From Lepidostoma basale (lineage: Eukaryota; Arthropoda; Insecta; Trichoptera; Lepidostomatidae), in contig JAHDVF020000457.1 of NCBI GenBank assembly GCA_022606425.2, positions 744,001 to 808,000 on the forward strand: 64,000 bases of DNA. The letters are read 5' to 3'. Below, piece after piece: positions 19,661 to 30,025 of the stretch. How positions within the stretch are numbered: the first letter of the stretch is position 1; every line of letters starts with the position of its first letter. Made by a program: the position numbers and the translations under genes. The notes below the pieces were generated by a model. The model was given only the letters and a program-made list of their open reading frames with translations, did no database searches and was not told where the DNA came from.

Positions 19661-19865
19661 TGGAATGGTGTATTCTCCAGCTAATATAAGTCCTGCGTGG
19701 ATGGGGGGCGGGCCTTGTTTGAGCGAAGCTGACGAATAGGCGCCGCTGCGTCCTATAACACCTTCGGGTAAGTGGCGGGTAACCTTCTATGTCTTTATTA
19801 AACTGTAAGTTTGTTCATTTGTATGTGTATTAACAATCACTGTATGTTACCCTACAATAAATAAA
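19661..19865 (+). mobile_element. R1-like LINE 3' end
   Basis: Shares AAGTCC.G.GTGGATG, the CCGCTGCGTCCTATAAC block and GTGGCGGG.AACCTTCTATG with 26834-27000, 27385-27545 and the reverse of 38965-39309. It is followed by TACAATAAATAAA, a possible polyadenylation signal. No coding sequence is retained. Confidence 0.65.
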
Positions 19866-20770
19866 TTCAATCAAATAGTGAATTTATCTGAAAACTTTAA
19901 AAGTGCGCATTCACTGCTACGAACTTACAATTCAATGTGAAATAAGAAGTATTAAATGGCTTGAAAATAATTATTTATGTTAAAATTTAAAACACTGTTA
20001 TAATATCACAATTTCTTTTTATTCACTGAGAGTGTCGCTACAGCTGTTACACCCGATAGAACCATGTTAGCTTATACATTTTGTTTGCAATTTTTTTGTA
20101 TTTTTGTTTAATGCTAATATAATAATAAATATTAACAATCTTTTGTTGAAATGATAATTAATGATCAAACATGTCAAGCGAATAAACATTAAATATCCTT
20201 AACCATGTATTAACTTTTGATATGAAATACTTATACTAATAATGCTTTGTTTCTTACTAGAGTTATCCATCCCGCAACACACCATTTAATTAAAGAAGTA
20301 AACTCATAAAATAGAGTAATTTATTTGCACTGCTAGTGATATGAAAGTTTTTATGTGCGTCATCAAGGATGCAGATTTTATCGTCCTGTGATGGATGCAT
20401 TGTTCGTTTAATCGCAAACTATTTCTATAGGATATGTTTTCGTAAACAGAAAGACACATTAACGAATATACGACCAAACATAAAATTAATTTTACTGCCG
20501 CCATTCACATGGATTTGTAAACAAAAGTGTCCGAAACAATTACTAGAACAATATTTATTATACCAATGACTCAATTATTTATCTTTGATTGCTTGTTTGA
20601 AGATTTTATTGCATCCATTAAAAAAATTAGGTTGATACTAAGAATGAATCAAAACCTATTTGTCTGTGAGAAATATTTAGAAGCTAACTGTCATATGAGA
20701 AAATACGAAAAAATTAATTATGAATTAACAGACAAAGATTTGGAAACAACACAGGAATGCCATCACTTAA
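19866..20770. other. No gene seen
   Basis: AT-rich. Overlapping frames at 20369-20569 and 20527-20790 are open for 66-87 residues, but they show no domain and sit in AT-rich sequence where chance frames are expected. Confidence 0.4.
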
Positions 20771-21025
20771 GGCCGTGCCACACTGTTTGAAACAAACTCT
20801 CCACAGGGGTGACCTTGGTGGAGAGCTGTGGAGCTCACGGTTGGTGTAGTCTCCACACACTGTTGTAAACAAGCTCTCCATACGTGGAATGCGTGTTTAA
20901 ACGCGCGTCCATCCACAAAGTTTGTTGAAGGTCAAACGAATTTTGGTTTCAAACAAGTGTCTACACAGTTTTAAACCGCCGGTGGAGACCGATGTGGAGA
21001 GCTTGTTTAAAACAGTGTGGCCGCC
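20771..21025. mobile_element. TIR element (MITE), 255 bp
   Basis: The ends GGCCGTGCCACACTGTTTGA and AAACAGTGTGGCCGCC are inverted. A longer imperfect palindrome runs inward (AACAAACTCTCCAC / GTGGAGAGCTTGTTT), and several GGTGGAGA/TCTCCAC motifs repeat internally. GC-rich compared with its flanks. PIF/Harbinger-like ends are possible but I cannot define the target duplication. Confidence 0.75.
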
Positions 21026-21036
21026 TTTTATATTAC

Positions 21037-21119
21037 AGACACATACATACACACACCCACACACACGCGCGCGCGAGCGCACACATACATACAGATAAAT
21101 ACATTCACGCACCTACATA
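21037..21119 (+). repeat. (CA)n/(CG)n/(CATA)n microsatellite
   Basis: ACATACATACACACACCC followed by alternating CG and CA steps and CATA units. The long purine-pyrimidine alternation favours Z-DNA in vitro. Confidence 0.9.
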
Positions 21120-21129
21120 CTTATTCTTA

Positions 21130-21335
21130 TTTACCTTATTGCAGATCTTGCGATCTGTTTATACAGGATATCAATTATTTCTTCCTGTGATGTGACACGT
21201 CCAGCGTTTTCTCCATTTCTTAGATAGTCGTCCTGGTGGTCAACGGCTCTCTGGAGTCTTGTGCATCTTGGGAATCCTCGCTAGGTCTATCCTCTCGAAG
21301 TGGTCCCTTTAGAATCGTTTTCTCACCTACATACA
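21130..21335 (-). mobile_element. LINE-C 3' fragment
   Basis: The minus strand reads DHFERIDLARIPKMHKT and a RKRWTCHITGR block ending DILYKQIARSAIR. It is colinear with 1578-1775. Decayed. Confidence 0.65.
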
Positions 21336-21840
21336 TAAATACAAAATAATATTAATAAATTAATAATCCAATGTTAAATACAAAATATTAATAACACCGG
21401 CAGGTAGTCTTTATGACATATTAATGGAAAAACAACAATAATAATAAAACATTCATACGCAAATTTAAATGTCATGAAATAATCTGTAAGCTCTGGAAAA
21501 TTCAACGTCGCACAAAACTTATTGTTAGCTTCAGAATTCATATTTTATATGAAAACAGTATAAATGAAATATTACACCATTTTATATTTGTATAAAGTAA
21601 CAAAATCCAAAGCACGAGTTTAATATTACTTGAAATTGTGGGGAAACCGGAGCAAGTGAACGCAATTTAATACAATTAACATTTTATATGTATCTATATT
21701 CCCGTGTATATGTTAATCGTCATTAAAATACATATTTAACAGCAGTTCTTCTGATAAAAATATAACTGATTAAAAATAAATTAACAACAACGATTAATTG
21801 AATTATTATTTAAAAAGAACATCTATTAAGATACATAATG
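21336..21840. other. No gene seen
   Basis: AT-rich; nothing recognised. Confidence 0.4.
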
Positions 21841-21925
21841 AAGGCCAGAAGATGGCAGCAAGCTGCCCAAACCAGTTGAATACAAACATTAGTGGATTTT
21901 AAATAAACGTATTTAAACAGTTTTT
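21841..21925 (+). mobile_element. Degenerate PLE-type hammerhead-like module
   Basis: CCAGAAGAT, stem GGCAG/CTGCC, CAAAC and CAGTT occur in the expected order, and the 3' flank ATTAGTGGATTTTAAA matches the flank of 8411-8449 and 45891 (ATTAGTGGATTAA). The two core boxes each carry one substitution. Confidence 0.45.
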
Positions 21926-22029
21926 TTTTTCTTTTTTTTTCATTATTTACAATGAACTTCTATCGTGACTTTTCAAATAACATTTTTTTTATTCAATCAA
22001 GAGATTTCAGTAAAATCATAATATTATCA
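21926..22029. other. Dispersed repeat fragment
   Basis: Similar to 330-390 (AGAGATTTCAGTAAAATC). Type unknown. Confidence 0.4.
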
Positions 22030-22275
22030 TACATTTTGTTTTGAATGTATACAAAAACTTGTAGACGAATACTGGATTTTACCCATTACGGGTCAATCAT
22101 TAAGAATTAATTTAAACTCAATAGAAGGCGTAAGAAGGGCGGAATGGGGATGTGGTATTACATAAAGCGATCGCTTAACCCAACCAATGACAGGTCAAAA
22201 GTCCTGTAAACGCCTCGACCACCATATTCTGTTTCCAAATAATTTACATCTTCGTCTCTATTGAGATACAATTAA
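22030..22275. mobile_element. MITE-like element, copy 1
   Basis: The left end (TGAATGTATACAAA near 22042, ACTGGATTTTACCCATTACG near 22070) is the reverse complement of the right end of the 36280-36520 copy. The shared body GTAAGAAGGGCGGAATGGGG through CGCCTCGACCACCATAT is about 90 % identical by eye. The 22 kb copy lacks the right end and the 36 kb copy lacks the left, so together they define an inverted-ended element. Confidence 0.65.
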
Positions 22276-22377
22276 ATCTTATTATTATCATTATATTAGT
22301 TTTACAAAAATAATCATTTAATGTCCAATAGTTCTTAAGAATACGAATCAAAACATCTCTTTTCTGGCAGTTTTATT

Positions 22378-22600
22378 AGGTTTAATGGGAATGACGTGTT
22401 TCGCTTTGCTAAGACGAAACATGTCATAATTCGGTGGTTGTCTATGTATAAATAAATAAAAAATGCATTATCAAATGTTGCTTAAATTCATTATAATATC
22501 GTAGCACGGATAAATATGTCATTCCCATAGAAAACACACGTTTTCATTCGTTTTAATTATTTAATATGGAGTTTTATCTCACGCTCCCCGATTTTGTCAG
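22378..22600. mobile_element. PLE-type module, family 3, decayed
   Basis: GGGAATGACGTGTTTCGC faces CGAAACATGTCA over a shortened centre, and TTTTAATTATTTAATATGGA near 22550 is the family's flanking arm. See 32085-32350 for the complete palindrome. Confidence 0.55.
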
Positions 22601-23044
22601 AAGGCATTAACGCGAATTTTCCTCACGAAATGGCTCTGTGATACAATAGCGTCTCGCTGCAAATAACAAAATACCGATAACAATTATTACTGTCTTCATT
22701 GTTGGAATATTTTGATTTATTTTAAGGTTCAAGAGTCAGGGTCACTTTATCATGCTATAAATAATGAAGTTCAAAAGTAATGAAGGCATTGAACTTGAAA
22801 TTTATTGAATTGATATCTGTTTCGGTTCCTTGATTGCAGTGTTAAATAATGAATGAGTTTAATTAAACATTCAACCTTCAAAAAAACACACTTATAAAGG
22901 TAAACATTATACTTATAACAAAAGATGATATTTTATTATAGGGGTCTCGTGTAATTTTTTGATGGAGACCTTAGAAGAATACTTTCATTTCAAAAGTAAA
23001 CTTTGTTATTTTTTCACCCCTCTTTATACATTTCATTTCATTAG
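22601..23044. other. No gene seen
   Basis: Mixed composition, nothing recognised. Confidence 0.4.
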
Positions 23045-23482
23045 TTAGTTAGAAAGTTTCAATCCTGGGATTGGTTTGCAGCAATTTCTTCTATTCTTCT
23101 CTTCCATTCTTCCCTGTCTTATGCGGCTCTTTTGAAATCTGCATATTATGAGCAGCGCACGTCCACCAACGGGTCCTCCAGGTACTCTCGGGGTGGGCGT
23201 CCCTTAGAGTTTGTCCCCTCGGTCATGCCCTGCATTATGGCATGCAAGAGGCCTTCTTGACGTATTAAATGGCCGATTCATCTTGCACGCCTTTCGGACA
23301 AGGTCCTGAGCAGGTGCCTTCCTCCTTCGATTCCTTAAAGAACTTCCTCATTCGTGATGTGGTCTCTCCAGGAAATTCCTAATAGTCTTTTATAGGACCA
23401 CATCTCAAAAGCCTCTAGTCTCCGCTTATCTCTTTCGGATAGGCACCATGTCTCGCAGCCGTACATCAAGATACTCCATACA
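23045..23482 (-). mobile_element. LINE RT C-terminal fragment (LINE-B related)
   Basis: The minus strand reads LYGCETWCLSERDKRRLEAF, EMWSYKRLLGISWRDHITNE, RRARIGHLIRQEG-like and DREEWKRRIEEIAANQ with a few stops and frameshifts. This is the RT C-terminal region of an RTE-like LINE, in a more divergent subfamily than the other LINE-B copies. Confidence 0.8.
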
Positions 23483-23599
23483 TTTCATTACATTTATTTA
23501 AATTCATATAAATATTTAAACATTTCAGAATTAGATTTTCCAATACCCTAAATATACAAGTTTGAGATACATGAAAATGAACAATACATAAATATTGAC

Positions 23600-23775
23600 A
23601 ACTTTCATGGCGATGGCAATGTGATTCTGTCATGATAGATTAACTTCCTATCACATGTCACGAGGTAAATACCACCAATATGGTAGGTAAACCCTTTACA
23701 TCGATTTTTAATTAATGATGTATAAGAGTGATTCAACAAAATAATAATAATAATAAAATAATAAAGAGACGAGAA
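23600..23775 (+). mobile_element. SINE, 3' part
   Basis: Body and tail of the tRNA-derived SINE at 1340: ATGGCGATGGCAATGTGATT, CTATCACATGTCACGA, TTTACATCGATTT and a terminal CAAAATAATAATAATAATA. The tRNA-like head is missing. Confidence 0.75.
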
Positions 23776-24139
23776 AAATACACGATATTTAAACAAATTA
23801 ATAAAATTTATTTACAACTATAGTAAACACAGTGCTTCTCTCAAATTAGCTATACCATAGCAGAATAATTCGAGGTGAGACGATTTAGCAAAGGTATTGC
23901 TCTATCTACCTGCTTTACTTAAAATAATAATTATAACAATATGCTAACATTTAAAGCGTCGTTTTTGTGTTTTATCACATCAAGGGCGCATTAAGACTTG
24001 CTTTAAATCTAAAAATCTAAATATGAACGCAGCATATTATATTCGCGATCGGTTAGAAAGTATGATAAAACAAAATACACAAGTTTTTAATTTGGTATGA
24101 AATATGAAAAAATGGGGTTTCAGCTTAGATCAGAAATCT
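23776..24139. other. No gene seen
   Basis: AT-rich; nothing recognised. Confidence 0.4.
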
Positions 24140-24400
24140 GTCGGATAATGTAGGCATCTAAAGTATGAAGGGAGATTGTTCCAAGCTGATGGACTGGCTA
24201 CTGCAAAGACTCGATCCTATTGGCAGGTTGATTCTGCATTGTGGGAGATAACAAATCTGTGGTCCCTTTGTCGATGAATTATCAGGGACAGACAGACTCA
24301 CATCATTTAGGATTTCTGAGTTGTGTATATAACCGCCTTTCAGTAGAAATAAGTGAACACCCAAGTGAATGTCTCGTCTTTTCCGTTAAATAACGCTTGC
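24140..24400 (-). mobile_element. CR1/jockey-like RT end fragment
   Basis: The minus strand reads RRDIHLGVHLFLLKGGYIHN, SEILNDVSLSVPDN and YLPQCRINLPIGS, matching RRNIHLGVHFFQLIGGRIQN and YLPRCRTNLPMVM of the 215-residue frame at 11834-12481. Confidence 0.75.
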
Positions 24401-24489
24401 CCAAAAGTCATTCATATCTTAAAACGCAAGCTCTTGAATAATCCATCGGCTTACCTTTTGGTATATGCGAGACCTTACTTATTACTTAA
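24401..24489. other. Spacer
   Basis: Nothing recognised. Confidence 0.3.
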
Positions 24490-24712
24490 AATGAATGCGA
24501 AAATGGTGGTTCATATTTTAGTTCTGGTTCCAACCCTTGTGTATGGAAGCGAAATATGGAACGGGCTCACGAAATATGAGAGCAGAAAAAATGCGGTAGA
24601 GATGAGATCCCTTAGACGTATGTGTGGTAAAACGATGAACGACAAAATTTCAAATGCTAACATCGGGAAGGAATTAAGAACCGAGTTGGTTTGGACATAT
24701 GGAACAGCATAG
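24490..24712 (+). mobile_element. LINE-A RT fragment
   Basis: NAKMVVHILVLVPTLVYGSE followed by RKNAVEMRSLRRMCGKTMND, homologous to the 28781-29362 frame. It is truncated at both ends and followed directly by a CR1-like 3' UTR. Confidence 0.75.
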
Positions 24713-24842
24713 ATGAAGTCTTCCTTAAGTCGAACCATCTCTCATGCGTTCCTGGTATTATATAATACATTTTACCTGTTTTCAATAGATGCTTTCAACT
24801 TGAATTTGGTTTGTATTATATTTTGAGAAAATAAAATGATCT
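24713..24842 (+). mobile_element. CR1/jockey-like 3' UTR fragment
   Basis: GTCTTCCTTAAGTCGAACCA, TGCGTTCCTGGTATTAT and TTTTCAATAGATGC match 16230-16310. The terminal TTTGA tail is decayed. Confidence 0.6.
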
Positions 24843-24984
24843 GATTAATTGATTATTATGAGTTAATAGATTTCTAAATAGGTTTTTTTCTAAATTGCGT
24901 ATCGATAAAGAACCACGTTTCAAAAATCCTCCATTGTGTAGACTATTAAAAAAATACACTCAATATCTTTCAACAGGTTATTAA
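24843..24984. other. AT-rich spacer
   Basis: Nothing recognised. Confidence 0.3.
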
Positions 24985-25515
24985 AAAACCTTGGAATTGA
25001 AAATTGACGCTGTTTATAATCCACTGTAATTTTTTTAATAACATTCGGCCTCCAACAAGTTACATTTGTATATTCACACATAAATATGGAGGTTACCATC
25101 GAAACATGTCGTGGTCAAAATTTTTGTTGTATCTTCTTCTTCGCGTGCCGTATCAGGTCCCCCTGACGTTGGCAACCACTCCGGCGAAGGTTTCTCTATC
25201 TTGTGCAACCCGGAACAGTTCCCCCACATGTCTTATCCCGGTCCAGTCTCTTATGTTGTGCATCCAAGACGTTTGCCTTCTACCAAAACCACACTGCCCC
25301 TCAATTTTTCCCATCAGTATTAGTTGGAGCAAACTGTATTTATCTCCCCGCAGAATGTGACCCAGATATGAAATCTTACTGACCTTAACGTCCTTTAGCA
25401 GCTGTCTAAAGTATTGTATAAAGATATTAAATAAATTAATATGGTACATAAACAGCGTTGTATTTCAATACCAATATTTTTACAATGGAATTTCACAGTG
25501 TTAACGCCTTAACCT
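24985..25515. mobile_element. PLE module interrupted by LINE-B
   Basis: A degenerate core at 25076-25114 (ACAC, GGAGGTTACCATC, GAAACATGTCGTGG) is followed by a LINE-B insert and then by AATTTCACAGTGTTAACGCC near 25490-25510, the same distal sequence found at 4800 and 27175-27200. The PLE sequence appears continuous around the insert. Confidence 0.55.
25125..25420 (-). mobile_element. LINE-B 3' fragment
   Basis: The minus frame 25153-25449 reads KVSKISYLGHILRGDKYSLL, GRRQTSWMHNIRDWTGIRHV, and ends FAGVVANVRGT before the tail side. It is open for about 98 residues and among the better-preserved LINE-B ends here. Confidence 0.8.
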
Positions 25516-25989
25516 TCAATAAAGTAAAAAAAAAAGTCTTTTGTGCCCACATCTCGAGACGCTCCCTTTGTTAATTAATTACATGGCGAAGTCAATTCTT
25601 TATCATATACGTATAAAGGGAAATATGATATTATCACTCACTCTAGTTCTGGGAAACTCTGTCAGAAGTTGCAAACTTAGTTTCGTGATAGGAAATTTAA
25701 GCGCCCTGTGTTGTTATTGAGATGGCAATGATTTAATATCCCGATGTTTTGGGGAAAAGTTGCAAAAAAGTTTGTGCATTTCGTAAACAAGGCAGACTCT
25801 TCTTTCATAATCTCATTAATCAATTGCAGAATATTTGGGGCGAGTAGGGTATAAGGTAGTTGTAAATCGTTGTTTTGAACGTACACGTTATTAACTGGTC
25901 CTTTCAAGCTGAAATTTTTACGTCACTCCTTTCGACTATTTCAACCATTAAATTCAATTTTGTTTTAATTATATATCTGGATTCAAGAA
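25516..25989. other. No gene seen
   Basis: Mixed AT-rich sequence; small frames without domains. Confidence 0.4.
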
Positions 25990-26152
25990 AATTTAAATAT
26001 ATTTGTACCCTCTCCCCTCGCCTCTTCCCGTTACTCGGGGTCGGCGTTTCTTATCATTTGGCGCCAGGTATTTCTTTCGTAGGCAGCTTCCTCCTTAAGG
26101 CCTTGGGCCTTTATATCCCTCTGCACATTCGTCAGCCAGGTAGTTTGAGGTC
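25990..26152 (-). mobile_element. LINE 3' fragment
   Basis: The minus strand reads DIKAQGLKEEAAYERNTWRQ then MIRNADPE, a C-terminal pattern of RTE-like LINEs (KEKGL...DR..WR..IRNADP). Decayed. Confidence 0.6.
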
Positions 26153-26154
26153 TT

Positions 26155-27000
26155 CTTCTTTGACGGCCTTTCACATCCTCTGGGAGTGTAGTTCCCTGGT
26201 GAGCGCGCGGAATCGGATGATAGATGATGTAAAAGTGGCTGTCCGCCCGGTCTGGAACTCAGATCTGACGGAGAGTCAACATAACTTTGGGTGTTTGAAA
26301 GTTTCGTGAGAGCGTGGATAAATGCATTTGCCGAGGCCGACACTTAGCCGGCCTCCACGTATATAAGGATGCTGGGGCTGCTGCTCCTGGATAGAGGGGT
26401 TTCTACGGTTGTCTACCCCACCGGAATTCACCGAAATTTGTGCTGTTTTTGCCCTCTGAGGGTGCGCTGTTTTCCAGCTGGGAGAGGGAGGTTGCCCCTC
26501 TGTGACGGGTCTCGTTCCTCTCCCTCTTGGCCATAATAATAATTTGTGCAGTGGTTTTATTTATTTATTTAATATTATGAAATGCTTCCTAAACCTCGTC
26601 CTTTGTCCTACATGCCAAAAACTGTACTCTACGTTATTATTATTTATTTATTTTTTCCCATCCCGCATTTGTCTCCTCTGCCTCTCCTGTTCTTCCCGCT
26701 GTATATTCCTGTGGTGTATCACTATTTTTATCTTTTATATAATGTTCCTAAAATGTTCATGTGTTATATATTATGCTTATTTATTTATTCAATAAAGCAC
26801 AGCGGAGCATAGAAGTGAGATTGAGTAAATTAAATGTGGTCTGGCACCCCCTTGTTGTTGCCGTATTTAAATGCAAGTCCCGGATGGGCCGGGGACAGGC
26901 CCAGAGAGTGTACAAGCGAGGCTGATAAAAGGGCGCCGCTACGCCCTATAACAGCCTCGGGTGTGTGGCGGGAACTTCTATGTTCCTTTCAAAAAAAAAA
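26155..27000 (+). mobile_element. R1-like LINE C-terminus and 3' UTR
   Basis: AFHILWECSSLVSARNRM recalls the zinc-knuckle-like H.L..C region after the RT of R1-clade elements, and a frameshift leads to SFVRAWINAFAEADT. A GC-rich then AT-rich 3' UTR follows and ends in the family's GTGTGTGGCGGGAACTTC terminus plus an A-run (26990-27000). 5'-truncated. The clade assignment is tentative. Confidence 0.6.
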
Positions 27001-27135
27001 GGTCTTCTTCTCCCTATCCTACTAGACACAAGAAACTTTTTCACGACATGGTCGTGAGGTCTTCTCCTCACGTGACCGTACCGTCGGAGCCTTGCTTCTG
27101 ACAACTTTTGTTTTATGGGGGTAACCTTGATGATA
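27001..27135 (-). mobile_element. LINE RT fragment
   Basis: The minus strand reads KLSEARLRRYGHVRRRPHDH then VVKKFL, the RLRWYGHV.RR..D block found in many insect LINE C-termini. Confidence 0.65.
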
Positions 27136-27164
27136 TACGAGTATTTGTACACTCAGTTTATTTT

Positions 27165-27330
27165 ATTTGAAAGTTAAGGCGTTAACACTGTGGAATTTTA
27201 TTGTAATTATCTTGGAATTAACAACACTGTTTTTATTCCATTTAAATTTAATTAATATTTTTATAAAATAAAACTTTCAAACACAACATGTTTTGGAGGT
27301 GACCTTCATCCTAATGTGTAAATATATGTA
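27165..27330 (-). mobile_element. Degenerate PLE module
   Basis: A minus-strand core at 27281-27319 (ACAC, then GGATGAAGGTCACCTCC, AAAACATGTTGTG) with the distal AAGGCGTTAACACTGTGG sequence at 27176-27194. Same family as 4591-4860 and 24985-25515. Confidence 0.55.
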
Positions 27331-27384
27331 CAACTAAACTCTAACGAATGGAAAACTTAGTATTAAATTTTCCTTCCTTAGTTA

Positions 27385-27545
27385 AGTCTTTTAACCCTTT
27401 TGATTGATGACAAGAAAAGGCTAAATTAAATTAACGTAAGTCCCGGATGGACTAGGAACAGGCCTAGATAGTGCAGCGAGACTGACGAAAGGGCGTCGCT
27501 GCGTCCTATAACAGTCTCGGGTGGTGGTGGGAACCTTATATTAAA
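27385..27545 (+). mobile_element. R1-like LINE 3' end
   Basis: Nearly identical over ~150 bp to the reverse complement of 38965-39120 (AACGTAAGTCCCGGATGGAC through CTCGGGTGGTGGTGGGAACC). It is a fragment without tail. Confidence 0.7.
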
Positions 27546-28337
27546 TTTTATCATGAATCGAAACCTTTTGTTGACGAGAATTTACAAACAACTTTGAAAA
27601 ATCTCTTTGTAAAATTAACAAAAAACACAGTAAAAAGGTTTTTTTCGTGTGAATGACATGATTCGCCTTGAAATGTTACAATATATAATATTTATTTGAC
27701 AAATGACACAAAATTTGTCTATTTTATAATACAAACATAAAAAGATAGTTTTTTTCACCTACCGGATAATTTTCTTCAGAACATACGAACAAACCCTTAT
27801 TTACATGGAAAAAAACACACATATTTAAAACAAAAAGTTTTGAGAAGTCAATATATTCTACATTTTCAAAGCCCGAACAAGAAAAAATAACACTATTTCA
27901 GTCAGCCAAAGTTCCAATAGAACTGTATTTTATTAGTTTACAAAACTCGTATGAAGTGAAATGAAATGATTTATAAGTTTATGGAATCTAAAGAAGGACC
28001 AATTTAGAGACGCACAATGGAGTCTGCTACACGACTCAGAATAAAGCCGGACTCTCATTTATTACAAATATCTGCTGGACTCAAATTTTATACACTATCT
28101 GAAATGGTTCTAAACAAAATTATTTTGATAAAAATGTGCCATTTATACGCTTCAATTACATTAATGATGAAGTTCAATTAAAACATGAATTATACATCAT
28201 TAAAGCAGCTTTATTTTATTTTATTACTGTTTTTGAAAACTTATTAATTTACACTTTTTTTTTTTTATGTACACAACAGGTCGTTTTGGACCCAATTACT
28301 GTATAATTTTTTTTATTTTTTAGCTATTATATTGATT
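27546..28337. other. No gene seen; small dispersed repeat
   Basis: AT-rich. The piece GACGCACAATGGAGTCTGCT (about 28010-28030) recurs as GTGGCGTACAATGGAGTCGG at 30260, indicating an unidentified dispersed repeat. Confidence 0.4.
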
Positions 28338-28503
28338 CTCGTGACATGTGATAGGTAGCCAATCTATCGCCATTTTATTGTCACGTGAATTCTACACCAG
28401 ACCAAAGACAGTGTGACAATCACACTGCCATCGCCGGGAATCGAACCCAGGACCTTCGGCATGGAAGTCAGAGCTCGTAACCACTCTGCCACGAAGGTCG
28501 CAC
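28338..28503 (-). mobile_element. tRNA-derived SINE
   Basis: The reverse complement carries the tRNA-like head (GTGGCAGAGTGGTTACGAGC, B box GGTTCGATTCC) and the body of the 1340 copy, including the palindromic GTGTGATTGTCACAC. This is the best-preserved minus copy. Confidence 0.8.
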
Positions 28504-28768
28504 TTTTACCTGCATATTCACATTATTTTATGGGAATAACATGTTTTGCCCTTCTAAGGCATTATAAAATGACATTTGATAATGCCTTAGAAGGTCGAAA
28601 CATGTCACACCCATAAAATATAATAAAACTTCTAGAAAACTGACGTTTTCATTCGTATTAATTATTTAATATAGAGTTTTACATCATTGCTCAAGAAACA
28701 ACATATAATAATAGTCTTGAAAACAGACGTTTTCATTCGTATTGTATTTAATATAGATATTTACATCA

Positions 28769-29670
28769 GATGGTGCTTAGATGAATTGTTTGTCAGTCAG
28801 CTGTTTGTTATATGCAGACGATGCTGTGTTAATCGCTGACAGTAAAGAAAATTTGCAAGCCTTAGTGTCAAGGATGTATGAGGCATGCAAAAAGAGTGAC
28901 TTGGTGATGAATGTGTCTAAATCTAAAGTGATGGTTTTCGAGAAAGAAGAATGTATGACGATTTGTGATATAAGTGCGATGGGCGAGAAATTGGAGCAAG
29001 TTACTGAATTTACGTATCTGGGAAGAATGTTTACAAGGGACGGAAAAATGGAGAAAGACATCGAAAGGAGGGTTGGTGCTGGGAATAAAATAAATGGCGC
29101 ACTCAAAGTCATTACTGTAAATAGAAATGTATCCACAGAAGCAAAGATGGCAGTACACAATGGAGTTCTAGTGCCAACCTTCATGTATGGAAGTGAAGCT
29201 TGGAGCTGGCAAAAGAAGGATGAAAGCAGGATAAACGCCGTAGAAATGAGATCACTGAGAATAATGTGTGGGAAAACGTTGTATGATAGAATACGGAACG
29301 ATGAAATAAGAAAGAAATGTAAGGCAGGTGACTGCATCATGAATAAAATTATGCATTATTAAAAAAGGATCCCTGAGATGGTTCGAACATATGGAACGAA
29401 TGAATGAGAGTAGAATGGTTAAAAAGTTGTACACAAGCAGCGTGAGTGGGAAAAGAGCCGAGGACGACCGAGGAAAACATGGCATGACCAAATTAATCAA
29501 TTACTAAAAGGCGGCCACATTCGAAGTCGGAACAATCGACGTGCGTGCATGGTAAGATGTATGGATGTAGAGGAAGCTCGAGAGGTATGCCAGGACAGGC
29601 CAGTGTGGCGATCCATCCTCTCTGCTAACCCTTTCGGGGAAATGGCGTGATGGTCAGTTAGTTAGTTAGT
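28769..29670 (+). mobile_element. LINE-A copy, 5'-truncated, with TSD and (GTTA)n tail
   Basis: 902 bp between TATTTACATCA at 28758-28768 and 29671-29681. It begins inside the RT just before the YADD motif, is open to 29362, then frameshifts; the C-terminal region continues to the AYPFG-like end (about 29625) and a GTTAGTTAGTTAGT tail. It is the best copy for defining the family's ends. Confidence 0.9.
28781..29362 (+). CDS. Partial LINE-A reverse transcriptase (193 aa)
   Basis: Starts in RT domain 5: CLLYADDAVLIADSKENLQAL contains the catalytic YADD (residues about 11-14). Next come MNVSKSKVMVFEKEE, then FTYLGRMFTRDGKMEKDIER (thumb-proximal block), RVGAGNKINGALKV, GVLVPTFMYGSEAWSW and VEMRSLRIMCGKTLYDRIRN. 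The stop follows KAGDCIMNKIMHY, where an extra base relative to MNKIKKGS in other copies shifts the frame. RT domains 0-4 and the endonuclease are missing, so it cannot retrotranspose by itself. RTE-like in block order. Confidence 0.85.
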   Translation: MNCLSVSCLLYADDAVLIADSKENLQALVSRMYEACKKSDLVMNVSKSKVMVFEKEECMTICDISAMGEKLEQVTEFTYLGRMFTRDGKMEKDIERRVGAGNKINGALKVITVNRNVSTEAKMAVHNGVLVPTFMYGSEAWSWQKKDESRINAVEMRSLRIMCGKTLYDRIRNDEIRKKCKAGDCIMNKIMHY

Positions 29671-29774
29671 TATTTACATCAATGTTCAAGAAACAAATTA
29701 TGAGATTAGTAATGTTTTGAAGTTGGATTTAGAAGTGACAAAAATAAGATAATGAAATTATTTGAGTAAAACTA

Positions 29775-30025
29775 ACTAACTATCGCGCAGCAGGCAGAAA
29801 TAATGGATCGCTACACTGTTCATTCATGACATATTTCTCTTGCTTCCTCAAGATTTTTACATTGCGTCATGCATGCATATCGATTTCTCCGACTCCTCAT
29901 GTGGCCGAAATTTTATATTTAATTAATTTGATCGTGCCACGTTTTCTCTATTTCTTGTTCCGTTCAACATGTATTTTCTTTATCATTCCTTCTTCATTTA
30001 TTCTTTTCATGTGTCCAAATGATAT
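29775..30025 (-). mobile_element. LINE-A 3' fragment
   Basis: ACTAACTATCGCGCAGCAGG then CGATTTCTCCGACTCCTCAT and TTTGATCGTGCCACGTTTTC are reverse complements of the terminal RT region. About 250 bp, decayed. Confidence 0.8.

Larger units (their letters stand above)
28525..29715. mobile_element. PLE palindrome (family 3) split by LINE-A
   Basis: Inverted halves at 28528-28555 and 28580-28610 (AACATGTTTTGCCC / GGTCGAAACATGT) have a flanking arm that is repeated at 28690-28768. The sequence resumes at 29671 (TATTTACATCAATGTTCAAG) after the LINE-A insert, whose 11-bp duplication TATTTACATCA falls in this arm. Confidence 0.7.

Noticed and set aside
20369..20790. Small host gene with two overlapping frames
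   Set aside because: AT-rich chance frames, no splice sites or homology recognised, and no coding-type periodicity obvious by eye.
28777..29340. 187-residue minus-strand open frame
   Set aside because: Exact shadow of the LINE-A RT frame with YADD on the plus strand.
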